Assembly (NCBI RefSeq): GCF_000165835.1
Contig: NC_014640.1
Location: forward strand, 5,332,001-5,396,000
Direction of reading: 5' to 3'
DNA from: Achromobacter xylosoxidans A8
GTDB lineage: Bacteria; Pseudomonadota; Gammaproteobacteria; Burkholderiales; Burkholderiaceae_B
DNA length: 64,000 nucleotides
Within the stretch, counting starts at the first letter, position 1. Each line of letters begins with the position of its first letter. Below the pieces are notes generated by a model. The model was not told where the DNA came from and did no database searches. It saw only the letters and a program-made list of their open reading frames with translations. Shown here piece by piece: positions 57,642 through 64,000 of this stretch. The translations under genes were made by a program, and so were the position numbers.

Positions 57642-58841
57642 ATGGCATTTTCCTGGAAACGTGCGATTGCGAACGCGATAGCGCCTGTGGCGCTGGCGGT
57701 GTGCGCGCTCCTGCCCCCCGCCGCGCAAGCCGCGAAGAATACGGACCCTTGCAAGACCAACGCCAAGTCGTCGGCCTGCAAGGCGCAACAAGCGAAGAAG
57801 GCCCCGGCCCCCAAGGCCAGCTCCGGCAAGAGCGCCTCGGGCAAACAGGCCGCCTCCTCCGCCAAGAAAGCTCCTCCCAAATCCTCCGCCGGCAAGAAAG
57901 CCGCCGCCCCCAAGGGCGGCAAACAGGTCGCCGCCAAGGGCACGCCGCCCAAGAAGGGCGCGGCCGCCGGCAAGAACGGCAAGCCCAACAAACCTTCCCG
58001 CGCGCAACGCGCCGCCGCTGCCGCAGCGCTGGGTTCGGCCGCCATGCCGCCGCCCGCCTCCTCGGTGCGCGCCGAAGCCGCCGCCCTGCGCTCGACCACC
58101 GCTTACGTGCAGGACCTGGAAACCTCCACGGTCATCTTCGCCAAGAACGAAAACGTGGTGCGCCCCATCGCCTCCATCTCGAAGCTGATGACCGCCGTCG
58201 TCGTGGTCGACGCCAACCTGCCCATGGATGAAATGCTGGAGATCACCGACGAAGACGTCGACGGCCTCAAGCACACTACCTCGCGCCTGCGCGTGGGCAC
58301 CAAGCTGACGCGCGGCGACATGCTGCACCTGGCGCTGATGTCGTCCGAGAACCGCGCCGCCAACGCGCTGGGCCGCCACTATCCGGGCGGCCTGCCCGCG
58401 TTCGTGGCCGCCATGAACGCCAAGGCGCAGGCGCTGGGCATGACCAGCACCCGCTTCATCGAACCCACCGGCCTGTCCAGCGACAACGTCTCGTCGCCGC
58501 ACGACCTGGCCCGCCTGCTGCGCGCCGCCTCCCAGCGCCCGCTGATCCATCGCTACTCCACCGATACCGAGTACGACGTCGAGGTCAACAACCGCACGCA
58601 GACCTTCCGCAATACCAACCTGCTGGTGCGCAAGCCCGACTGGGACATCAAGGTATCGAAGACGGGCTACATCAACGAAGCCGGCGAATGCCTGGTCATG
58701 CTGGCCCGCATCAACGGCCGCGACCTGGCCATCGTGCTGCTGGATTCGCAAGGCAAGCTCTCGCGCATCGGCGATGCGGTCCGCATCCGCCGCATCGTGC
58801 AGAACGAAGTGGCGATGGCGTCGATCCAATCCGGCGGCTGA
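57642..58841 (+). CDS. D-alanyl-D-alanine endopeptidase (PBP7/PbpG family) with histone-like linker
   Basis: This 399-aa serine hydrolase of the peptidase S11 family cleaves peptidoglycan cross-links in the periplasm. The N-terminus is a signal peptide with cleavage near AAQAA (residue 27). Residues 30-125 are a Lys/Ala/Pro/Gly-rich segment resembling histone H1 tails. The catalytic triplets are SISKLM (SxxK), SSENRAAN (SxN) and KTGYINEAG (KTG). The enzymatic half matches PBP7 in length; the basic segment is extra. It is monocistronic with its own terminator. Confidence 0.93.
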   Translation: MAFSWKRAIANAIAPVALAVCALLPPAAQAAKNTDPCKTNAKSSACKAQQAKKAPAPKASSGKSASGKQAASSAKKAPPKSSAGKKAAAPKGGKQVAAKGTPPKKGAAAGKNGKPNKPSRAQRAAAAAALGSAAMPPPASSVRAEAAALRSTTAYVQDLETSTVIFAKNENVVRPIASISKLMTAVVVVDANLPMDEMLEITDEDVDGLKHTTSRLRVGTKLTRGDMLHLALMSSENRAANALGRHYPGGLPAFVAAMNAKAQALGMTSTRFIEPTGLSSDNVSSPHDLARLLRAASQRPLIHRYSTDTEYDVEVNNRTQTFRNTNLLVRKPDWDIKVSKTGYINEAGECLVMLARINGRDLAIVLLDSQGKLSRIGDAVRIRRIVQNEVAMASIQSGG

Positions 58842-58872
58842 ACGCCAGCCGCGTTACGCGGCAATAAGAACA

Positions 58873-58903
58873 AAGGGCCCGATAGTTCGGGCCCTTGTTT
58901 TTT
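58873..58903 (+). terminator. Rho-independent terminator of the endopeptidase gene
   Basis: AAGGGCCCGA / TCGGGCCCTT form a 10-bp stem with a 4-nt loop followed by TTGTTTTTT, about 30 nt after the stop codon. Confidence 0.9.
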
Positions 58904-58932
58904 GGCGCTGCGGCAGCGCCACCGCGGATGCG

Positions 58933-59319
58933 TTACGCGGCCTTGCGTTTGGGACGCAGGGGCTGGGCGTCGTACAGCGTGGGCGGCAGGCCTTCCAATA
59001 CGGCTTGGGGGTTGAGCGAGCCGATCGGCACGGCCGCGTCCAACGGAATGCGGCCCTCGGCCTGCAGCAGTTGGTAGCGCAGGCAACACACCCGCAGGAA
59101 TGAGGTGAAGTTGGCGGCCTCGCCCCGGTACTCGATCAGTTCGTCGTACAAACGTTCGATCAGCTGCGTCACGCGCATGCCGTCGCGGCCGGCGATTTCT
59201 TCCAATACCCGCCAGAACAGTTGTTCCAGCCGCAGGCTGGTGGCCACGCCATGCAACCGCAGCGAACGGGTTTCGGGCGCGTAGGACTGCTCGCTGGCGC
59301 GGATGAAGATTTCACACAT
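58933..59319 (-). CDS. Ribbon-helix-helix domain protein
   Basis: This 128-aa protein has a segment like the RHH_4 family: RSLRLHGVATSLRLEQLFWRVLEEIA at residues 18-43, with a strand (TRSLRLHG) and two helices. It then continues MRVTQLIERLYDELIEYRGE and NFTSFLRVCCLRYQL. Such proteins are probable dimeric DNA-binding regulators. It is divergent from the alcohol dehydrogenase gene across a 246-nt spacer, which it might control. The target is unknown. Confidence 0.75.
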   Translation of the reverse strand: MCEIFIRASEQSYAPETRSLRLHGVATSLRLEQLFWRVLEEIAGRDGMRVTQLIERLYDELIEYRGEAANFTSFLRVCCLRYQLLQAEGRIPLDAAVPIGSLNPQAVLEGLPPTLYDAQPLRPKRKAA

Positions 59320-59565
59320 GGGAACTCCTGGAACTCGGGTCTGGGCCTTGGGCCTGGGCCGGGATGCCTACGGCTGACTGTACGCCGTTTGCCGCGGCGG
59401 CGGCAAGACGCGGCCGCGGGTCGGATTCGTCCCCAGACACCGGCCTCTTTCTGCAACCACACGTTTCCTGCATCAGCGGGCAACCGCCTCGGTTGATATA
59501 AATCATGGTCGGGAAAGCGTCCACGTTCGAGCATAAGGAATCTTGATCAGACTTCGGAGGCAGTG

Positions 59566-60591
59566 ATGGATAAAACCATGAAAGCAGCGGTTGCACGAGC
59601 ATTCGGCAAGCCCCTGGCAATCGAAGAAGTCGCGGTGCCGCGCCCGGGTCCGGGCGAATTGCTGGTGAAGATCGAGGCCTGCGGGGTATGCCATACCGAC
59701 CTGCACGCGGTCGAAGGCGACTGGCCCGTCAAGCCCAATCCGCCCTTCATTCCCGGCCACGAAGGCGTCGGCCATGTGGTGGCGGTGGGCGCCGGCGTGA
59801 CCCATGTGAAGGAAGGCGACCGCGTCGGCATTCCCTGGCTGTACTCTGCCTGCGGGCATTGCGAGCATTGCCTGGGCGGCTGGGAAACCCTGTGCGAACA
59901 ACAGCAGAACGCCGGCTACTCGGTGAACGGCGGCTTCGCCGAATATGCGCTGGCCGCGGCCGACTATGTGGGCCTGCTGCCCAAGAACGTCAGTTTCGTG
60001 GACATCGCGCCCGTGCTGTGCGCCGGCGTCACGGTCTACAAGGGCCTGAAGATGACGGATACCCGTCCGGGCAACTGGGTGGTCATTTCCGGCATCGGCG
60101 GGCTGGGCCACATGGCGGTGCAATACGCCAAGGCCATGGGGCTGAACGTGGCTGCGGTGGACATCGACGACGCCAAGCTCGACTTCGCCCGCCGCCTGGG
60201 CGCCGAAGTCACGGTCAACGCCAAGACCACCGATCCCGCCGCCTACCTGAAGCGCGAGATCGGCGGCGCGCATGGCGCATTGATCACGGCGGTGTCGCCC
60301 AAGGCCTTCGAACAGGCGTTGGGCATGGTGCGCCGCGGCGGCACCGTGGCGCTCAACGGACTGCCGCCGGGCGACTTCCCGCTGTCGATCTTCGATATGG
60401 TGCTCAATGGCGTCACCGTGCGCGGCTCCATCGTGGGTTCGCGCCTGGACCTGCAGGAATCGCTGCAGTTCGCCGAAGAGGGCAAGGTGCATGCGACCGT
60501 GGCCACTGAAAGCCTGGAGAACATCAACGACGTGTTCGACCGCATGCGCCGCGGCCAGATCGAAGGCCGCATCGTGCTCGATTTCGCCTGA
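59566..60591 (+). CDS. adhP: Zinc-dependent alcohol dehydrogenase (AdhP type)
   Basis: This 341-aa cytosolic enzyme oxidises primary alcohols with NAD or reduces aldehydes. The catalytic zinc site is [16 protein letters not shown] with GHEGVG, the structural zinc site is [15 protein letters not shown], and the NAD motif is [20 protein letters not shown] 59566 has GGAGG 5 nt upstream; MKAAV at 59578 would match E. coli AdhP more closely, and a GTG lies one codon upstream. A strong bidirectional terminator follows. Confidence 0.95.
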   Translation: MDKTMKAAVARAFGKPLAIEEVAVPRPGPGELLVKIEACGVCHTDLHAVEGDWPVKPNPPFIPGHEGVGHVVAVGAGVTHVKEGDRVGIPWLYSACGHCEHCLGGWETLCEQQQNAGYSVNGGFAEYALAAADYVGLLPKNVSFVDIAPVLCAGVTVYKGLKMTDTRPGNWVVISGIGGLGHMAVQYAKAMGLNVAAVDIDDAKLDFARRLGAEVTVNAKTTDPAAYLKREIGGAHGALITAVSPKAFEQALGMVRRGGTVALNGLPPGDFPLSIFDMVLNGVTVRGSIVGSRLDLQESLQFAEEGKVHATVATESLENINDVFDRMRRGQIEGRIVLDFA

Positions 60592-60608
60592 CCGGCGCGC
60601 AGTAACGT

Positions 60609-60652
60609 AAAAGCGCCAGGGGCGGCAAGATTGCCGCCCCTGGCGCTTTTTT
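60609..60652. terminator. Bidirectional terminator between adhP and the DJ-1/PfpI gene
   Basis: An 18-bp perfect stem (60611-60628 with 60631-60648) has T-runs on both strands. It serves the convergent adhP and PfpI-family genes. Confidence 0.95.
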
Positions 60653-60663
60653 GCTGCCGGAGG

Positions 60664-61242
60664 TCAGGGCGTGATCTTCGTGCCCAGCACCGCCAGGAAT
60701 TGCGACATCCAGGCCGGATGCGCGGGCCAGGCCGGCGCCGTCACCAGGTTGCCGTCGGTGTAGGCCTGGTCGATGCCGATCTCGGCGTAGGTGCCGCCCG
60801 CCAGGCGCACTTCCGGCGCGCACGCAGGATAGGCGGAGCAGGTGCGGCCCTTCAGGATGCCCGCGGCCGCCAGCAGTTGCGCGCCATGGCAGACTGCCGC
60901 GATGGGCTTGCCGGCCTTGTCGAAGGCGCGCACGATGTCCAGCACCTTTTCGTTCAGGCGCAGGTATTCCGGCGCGCGTCCACCCGGAATCACCAAGCCG
61001 TCGTAGGACGAGGGCTCGACGCGGTCAAAATCGAAGTTCAGCGCGAAATTGTGGCCGCGCTTTTCGGTGTAGGTCTGCGCGCCCTCGAAATCATGGATGG
61101 CGGTGGCAATGGTGTCGCCGGCCTTCTTGTCCGGGCATACCGCATGCACGGTGTGCCCCACCGTCAGCAGGGTCTGGTACGGCACCATGGTTTCATAGTC
61201 CTCGGCGTAGTCGCCGACCAGCATCAACAGTCGCTTGCTCAT
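60664..61242 (-). CDS. DJ-1/PfpI family protein
   Basis: This 192-aa flavodoxin-like-fold protein has the nucleophile elbow [13 protein letters not shown] with Cys near residue 115 and the GGRAPEYLR loop with a conserved acid. This is close to the PfpI/YhbO-like class, which includes deglycases, chaperones and intracellular peptidases. It lies opposite adhP and may belong to carbonyl-stress defence, but that is inference. Confidence 0.9.
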   Translation of the reverse strand: MSKRLLMLVGDYAEDYETMVPYQTLLTVGHTVHAVCPDKKAGDTIATAIHDFEGAQTYTEKRGHNFALNFDFDRVEPSSYDGLVIPGGRAPEYLRLNEKVLDIVRAFDKAGKPIAAVCHGAQLLAAAGILKGRTCSAYPACAPEVRLAGGTYAEIGIDQAYTDGNLVTAPAWPAHPAWMSQFLAVLGTKITP

Positions 61243-61377
61243 GTGTGTCTCCTAGGGATGGCGTAAAGCCGGTTCAGCGCCCGTGGCCGGGCTCCGGTTC
61301 TTGATCTACGCCCCTATTGTGGCGCGGCCGCCGACCCAGGAGGTGGTATGGGAATACCACGCCCACGCAAACGCGCC

Positions 61378-61866
61378 CTACTCCAGCGCCACGGACACGC
61401 CCTTGGCTCCCAGCAGCGCAACCAGCACCTTGGGGTCGATGCCTATCAGGTACCCGCGCCGCCCGCCGTTGATGTAGACCACGGGGTAATCCAGCACCTC
61501 GGCCTCAACCCAAACCGGCATCTTCTTGCGCGTGCCGAAGGGCGAGGTGCCGCCCACCTGGTAGCCCGAATGGCGCTGCGCCACCTCGGGCTTGCAGGGC
61601 TCGACCCGCTTGAGACCGGCCTGGCGCGCCAGATTCTTGGTGGAAACCTCGCGGTCGCCGTGCATGACGACGATCAGGGGCTTGGCGGACTCGTCCTCCA
61701 TCACCAGGGTCTTGACCACCGCATGCGGATCCAGGCCCAACTGGCGCGCGGCTTCGCCCGCGCCGCCATGATCGACGTAGTCGTAGGTGTGTTCCGTGTA
61801 GGCGACCTTGTTCTGTTTGAGGAACTGGGTGGCGGGCGTTTCCGAAACGTGGCGGGCTTTGCTCAT
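61378..61866 (-). CDS. ybaK: Cys-tRNA(Pro)/Cys-tRNA(Cys) deacylase YbaK
   Basis: This 162-aa protein is a trans-editing factor that hydrolyses Cys mischarged on tRNA-Pro. The catalytic lysine is in HAVVKTLVMEDE near residue 50, followed by REVSTKNLARQAG and SGYQVGGTSPFGTRKKMP, which are typical of YbaK rather than ProX. It is the gene after xerD on the same strand with a 39-nt gap. Confidence 0.94.
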   Translation of the reverse strand: MSKARHVSETPATQFLKQNKVAYTEHTYDYVDHGGAGEAARQLGLDPHAVVKTLVMEDESAKPLIVVMHGDREVSTKNLARQAGLKRVEPCKPEVAQRHSGYQVGGTSPFGTRKKMPVWVEAEVLDYPVVYINGGRRGYLIGIDPKVLVALLGAKGVSVALE

Positions 61867-61905
61867 GGGAATGCGTGAAGGAAGAAGTAGGTAAACCGCG
61901 TCAGG

Positions 61906-62889
61906 CTAGCCGCGCGGATGGTGCGCCGCGTGCAGCGCCTTCAGGCGTTCGCGCGCGACGTGCGTGTAGATCTGCGTGGTGGAGATGTCGGCGTGCCCCA
62001 GCAGCATCTGCACCACGCGCAGGTCGGCGCCGTGGTTCAGCAGGTGCGTGGCGAAGGCGTGCCGCAGCACGTGCGGCGACAGCGGCGCGCGCACGTCGGC
62101 CAGCAGGGCGTACTTCTTCACCAACTGCCAGAACGCCTGGCGCGACATCGCTTCGGCCCGGCCGGTGATGAAGAGCGCATCGCTCACGCGTCCGGCCGCC
62201 AGCTCCGGGCGTCCGGACTTCAGATAGAGGTCGATCCAATGCGCGGCCTCGGCGCCCAGCGGCACCAGCCGGTCCTTGCCGCCCTTGCCCAGCACCACCC
62301 GCACCACGCCTTCGTTCAGGCTCACGTCGAGCGCGCGCACGCCCACCAGCTCGGACACGCGCAACCCCGTGGCGTACAGCGTTTCCAGCATGGCGCGGTC
62401 GCGCAGGCCGCGGGCCTGCCCCAGGTCGGGCGCGCGCAGCAAGGCGTCCACCTGCTGCTCGGACAAGGTCTTGGGCATGCGCGGCGGCTGCTTGGCAGCG
62501 ATCAGCGTCAGGCAGGGGTCGCGTTCGGCGCGGTGTTCGCGCAAAGCCCAGGCATAGAAGCGGCGCAGCGCGGCCAGCCTGCGGTTGGCCGTGGTGGCGC
62601 GGGTTTCCTCGTGGCGGAAGGCGAACCAGGCTTCGATGTCAGCCTTGCCGGCATCGCGCAGGGGCTTGGCGGGGCCCGCAGGCAGCGCGTGGGCCTGCGC
62701 GGCATCGCCATGGCGGTCGGCCATTTCGCGGGCATAGGCCTCGGGGTCTTCGAGCCAGCGGGCGAAGCCCGTCAGGTCGCGCCGGTAGGCGGCCAGAGTA
62801 TTGGCGGACAGGCCGTCCTCGAGCCATACGGCGTCGATGAAAGCGTCGATATCGGCCTGGGATTCAAGCGGCGGACGGGATGCGGACAT
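61906..62889 (-). CDS. xerD: Site-specific tyrosine recombinase XerD
   Basis: This 327-aa recombinase resolves chromosome dimers at dif with XerC. The catalytic set is visible: Arg in YATGLRVSELVG, Lys in GKGGKDRLVPLG, HVLRHAFATHLL (His-x-x-Arg), His in LGHADISTTQ and the nucleophile Tyr in IYTHV. The N-terminal SAM-like domain is slightly longer than in E. coli, with an Ala/His-rich insertion around residues 55-80. The gene is housekeeping, not part of a mobile element. Confidence 0.95.
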   Translation of the reverse strand: MSASRPPLESQADIDAFIDAVWLEDGLSANTLAAYRRDLTGFARWLEDPEAYAREMADRHGDAAQAHALPAGPAKPLRDAGKADIEAWFAFRHEETRATTANRRLAALRRFYAWALREHRAERDPCLTLIAAKQPPRMPKTLSEQQVDALLRAPDLGQARGLRDRAMLETLYATGLRVSELVGVRALDVSLNEGVVRVVLGKGGKDRLVPLGAEAAHWIDLYLKSGRPELAAGRVSDALFITGRAEAMSRQAFWQLVKKYALLADVRAPLSPHVLRHAFATHLLNHGADLRVVQMLLGHADISTTQIYTHVARERLKALHAAHHPRG

Positions 62890-62905
62890 GCCTGGATTCT
62901 ACGGC

Positions 62906-63811
62906 TCAGCGTCCGCCCACGCCGGCGGCGGCTGTCTTCAGCCAGCTCTCGAAGAGTTGGAGCGCCTCGGAGCGCTCGCTGCGTTGCGGATAACCGAAGT
63001 AATAGCCCTGGCTGACCGCCAGCGATTGCGGCACCGGCATCGCAAGCGTGCCCTGGTCCAGCGCGGGCTGGGCCAGGAAACGCGGCATCAGCCCCACTCC
63101 CAGTCCGGCCTGCACCGCCGCCATCACCATGGTGAAGAGCTCGTAGCGCGGCCCGCCAGCGGCGTGGGGACCATAGAGATGGCTGTTGGCCGCATACCAT
63201 TGGCGCCAGGCGTCAGGGCGCGACGCCAGATGCAGATGGGTCATGCCGGACAGGGCGCTGGCGCCCGGTTCCGGCGCACGCGCCGCCAGTTCCGGCGCAC
63301 ACACCGGCACCAGTTCGCGTTCGGGGAACAGCAGTACGCCCTGGGTGCCCGGCCACAATCCGTCCCCGTGGTACAGCGCGCCGTCGAAGGGCTGATCCTT
63401 GAACTGGAACGGCAGCGTGCGCACGGACAGGCTGACCGTGATGTCGCCATGTTCGCGCTGGAAGTCGGCCAGGCGCGGTATCAGCCAGGTCGTCGCCAGG
63501 GTGGGTACCACGGCGATATGGATGCTGCGGCCCATGCCGGTGCGGCTGACCAGGCCGAAGGTGTCTTTTTCAATCTGGTCCAGGTGGTGCCGGATGCGGC
63601 CGGCATACTCCGCCCCGTGATCGGTCAGCACGATGCGCCGCCGCACCCGCGTGAACAGCTGCACGCCCAGGCGCGACTCCAGGCTGGCCACCTGCCGGTA
63701 GACCGCGCTGTGTGTCAGGGACAGTTCCTCGGCGGCGCGGGAAAAGCTGCCCAGGCGGGCCGAAGCTTCGAACGCCTGCAAGGCGCTCAGATTGGGAATG
63801 CCGTTTCTCAT
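62906..63811 (-). CDS. LysR-family transcriptional regulator (GcvA-like)
   Basis: This 301-aa regulator begins IPNLSALQAFEASARLGSFS and continues with the helix-turn-helix AAEELSLTHSAVYRQVASLE, the GcvA subgroup pattern. The effector domain includes VSLSVRTLPFQFKDQPFDGAL. It is divergent from a gene that starts at the window edge, which it probably controls through the sites at 63909-63940. Confidence 0.92.
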   Translation of the reverse strand: MRNGIPNLSALQAFEASARLGSFSRAAEELSLTHSAVYRQVASLESRLGVQLFTRVRRRIVLTDHGAEYAGRIRHHLDQIEKDTFGLVSRTGMGRSIHIAVVPTLATTWLIPRLADFQREHGDITVSLSVRTLPFQFKDQPFDGALYHGDGLWPGTQGVLLFPERELVPVCAPELAARAPEPGASALSGMTHLHLASRPDAWRQWYAANSHLYGPHAAGGPRYELFTMVMAAVQAGLGVGLMPRFLAQPALDQGTLAMPVPQSLAVSQGYYFGYPQRSERSEALQLFESWLKTAAAGVGGR

Positions 63812-63908
63812 GTCGCGGGAACCGCCTGGTGCCGGTGGACGCCGCCGCGCCGGGCCGCGCGCATCTTGTCGCGGCGCAGCATGGCCGGTCGTGCCGGTGG
63901 ATCAATAG

Positions 63909-63940
63909 ATTGTGCAATTTTATCAATTGCCTTGTGCGAT
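63909..63940. promoter_or_regulatory. Candidate operator repeats between LysR gene and divergent gene
   Basis: ATTGTGCAAT (63909-63918) and CTTGTGCGAT (63931-63940) are direct repeats spaced 22 nt start to start, about two helical turns. A CAATT/AATTG inverted pair lies between them. This suits binding by a LysR dimer of dimers. No binding data exist. Confidence 0.4.
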
Positions 63941-63980
63941 CAAGGAACATTATGCTCGGATGTCCTAACCTCGGCTCATC

Positions 63981-64000
63981 ATGACTACCACCCCCATGTC
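63981..64000 (+). CDS. 5' end of a divergent gene, cut by the window edge
   Basis: An ATG at 63981 opens a frame reading MTTTPM before the sequence ends. Its position opposite a LysR-family gene and beyond the operator-like repeats suggests the regulated target. No product can be named, and no strong ribosome site is visible. Confidence 0.4.

Noticed and set aside
61906..62889. Tyrosine recombinase as a sign of a mobile element
   Set aside because: Its motifs and neighbours (ybaK) mark it as chromosomal XerD.

Overview
The window reads as chromosomal DNA of a high-GC beta-proteobacterium of the Alcaligenaceae, most like Achromobacter or Bordetella. The evidence is gene order (pst-ppk-ppx; yhbY divergent from rlmE-ftsH-folP-glmM-greA; ffs-dnaX-ybaB-recR), a small 4.5S-type SRP RNA, AddAB-type rather than RecBCD-type recombination nuclease genes, and dense strong-codon-bias coding on both strands. 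The genus is inferred, not proven. No insertion sequence, CRISPR array, prophage or origin was seen; the only recombinase is the housekeeping XerD.

Layout. 1-8.1 kb is a phosphate block: pstSCAB (minus), ppk (minus) and ppx (plus). pstS and ppk each carry a Pho-box-like tandem repeat placed exactly 10 nt before a -10 element. At 8.1-9.1 kb lies an OlsB-type ornithine-lipid N-acyltransferase followed by a 36-codon candidate small ORF. 9.2-15.4 kb is a housekeeping cluster: glmM, folP, ftsH (TTG start), rlmE, divergent yhbY and greA, the last with a leader containing two terminator-like hairpins. 15.4-26.3 kb is an accessory stretch lying between greA and carAB: chemoreceptor, uracil/xanthine permease, a coiled-coil protein, an iron-type ABC importer with a LysR regulator, a histidine phosphatase and an SDR. 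26.4-32.0 kb holds carB, carA and transaldolase. 32.1-36.5 kb is a compact five-gene operon joining a CaiB-type CoA-transferase to a NitT/TauT/SsuABC-type importer and a carboxymuconolactone-decarboxylase-family protein.

36.6-40.0 kb is recR, ybaB, dnaX and the SRP RNA gene ffs, whose promoter and 5' end are duplicated as a near-perfect 26-bp inverted repeat. 40.2-49.3 kb is the most distinctive part: an eight-gene minus-strand operon encoding a PotABCD-like importer, small and large subunits resembling N,N-dimethylformamidase, an FAD amine-oxidoreductase-like protein and a cupin, facing a divergent IclR-family regulator. It looks like a self-contained uptake, hydrolysis and oxidation route for an amide or other C-N compound; the substrate is unknown.

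49.3-55.4 kb encodes the AddA/AddB-like nuclease-helicase pair. 55.5-64 kb holds a 54-aa membrane peptide, an MFS transporter, tRNA-Arg(CCT), a PBP7-type endopeptidase with a histone-like basic linker, an RHH protein, a zinc alcohol dehydrogenase, a DJ-1/PfpI protein, YbaK, XerD, a GcvA-like LysR regulator and the first codons of a divergent gene cut by the window edge.
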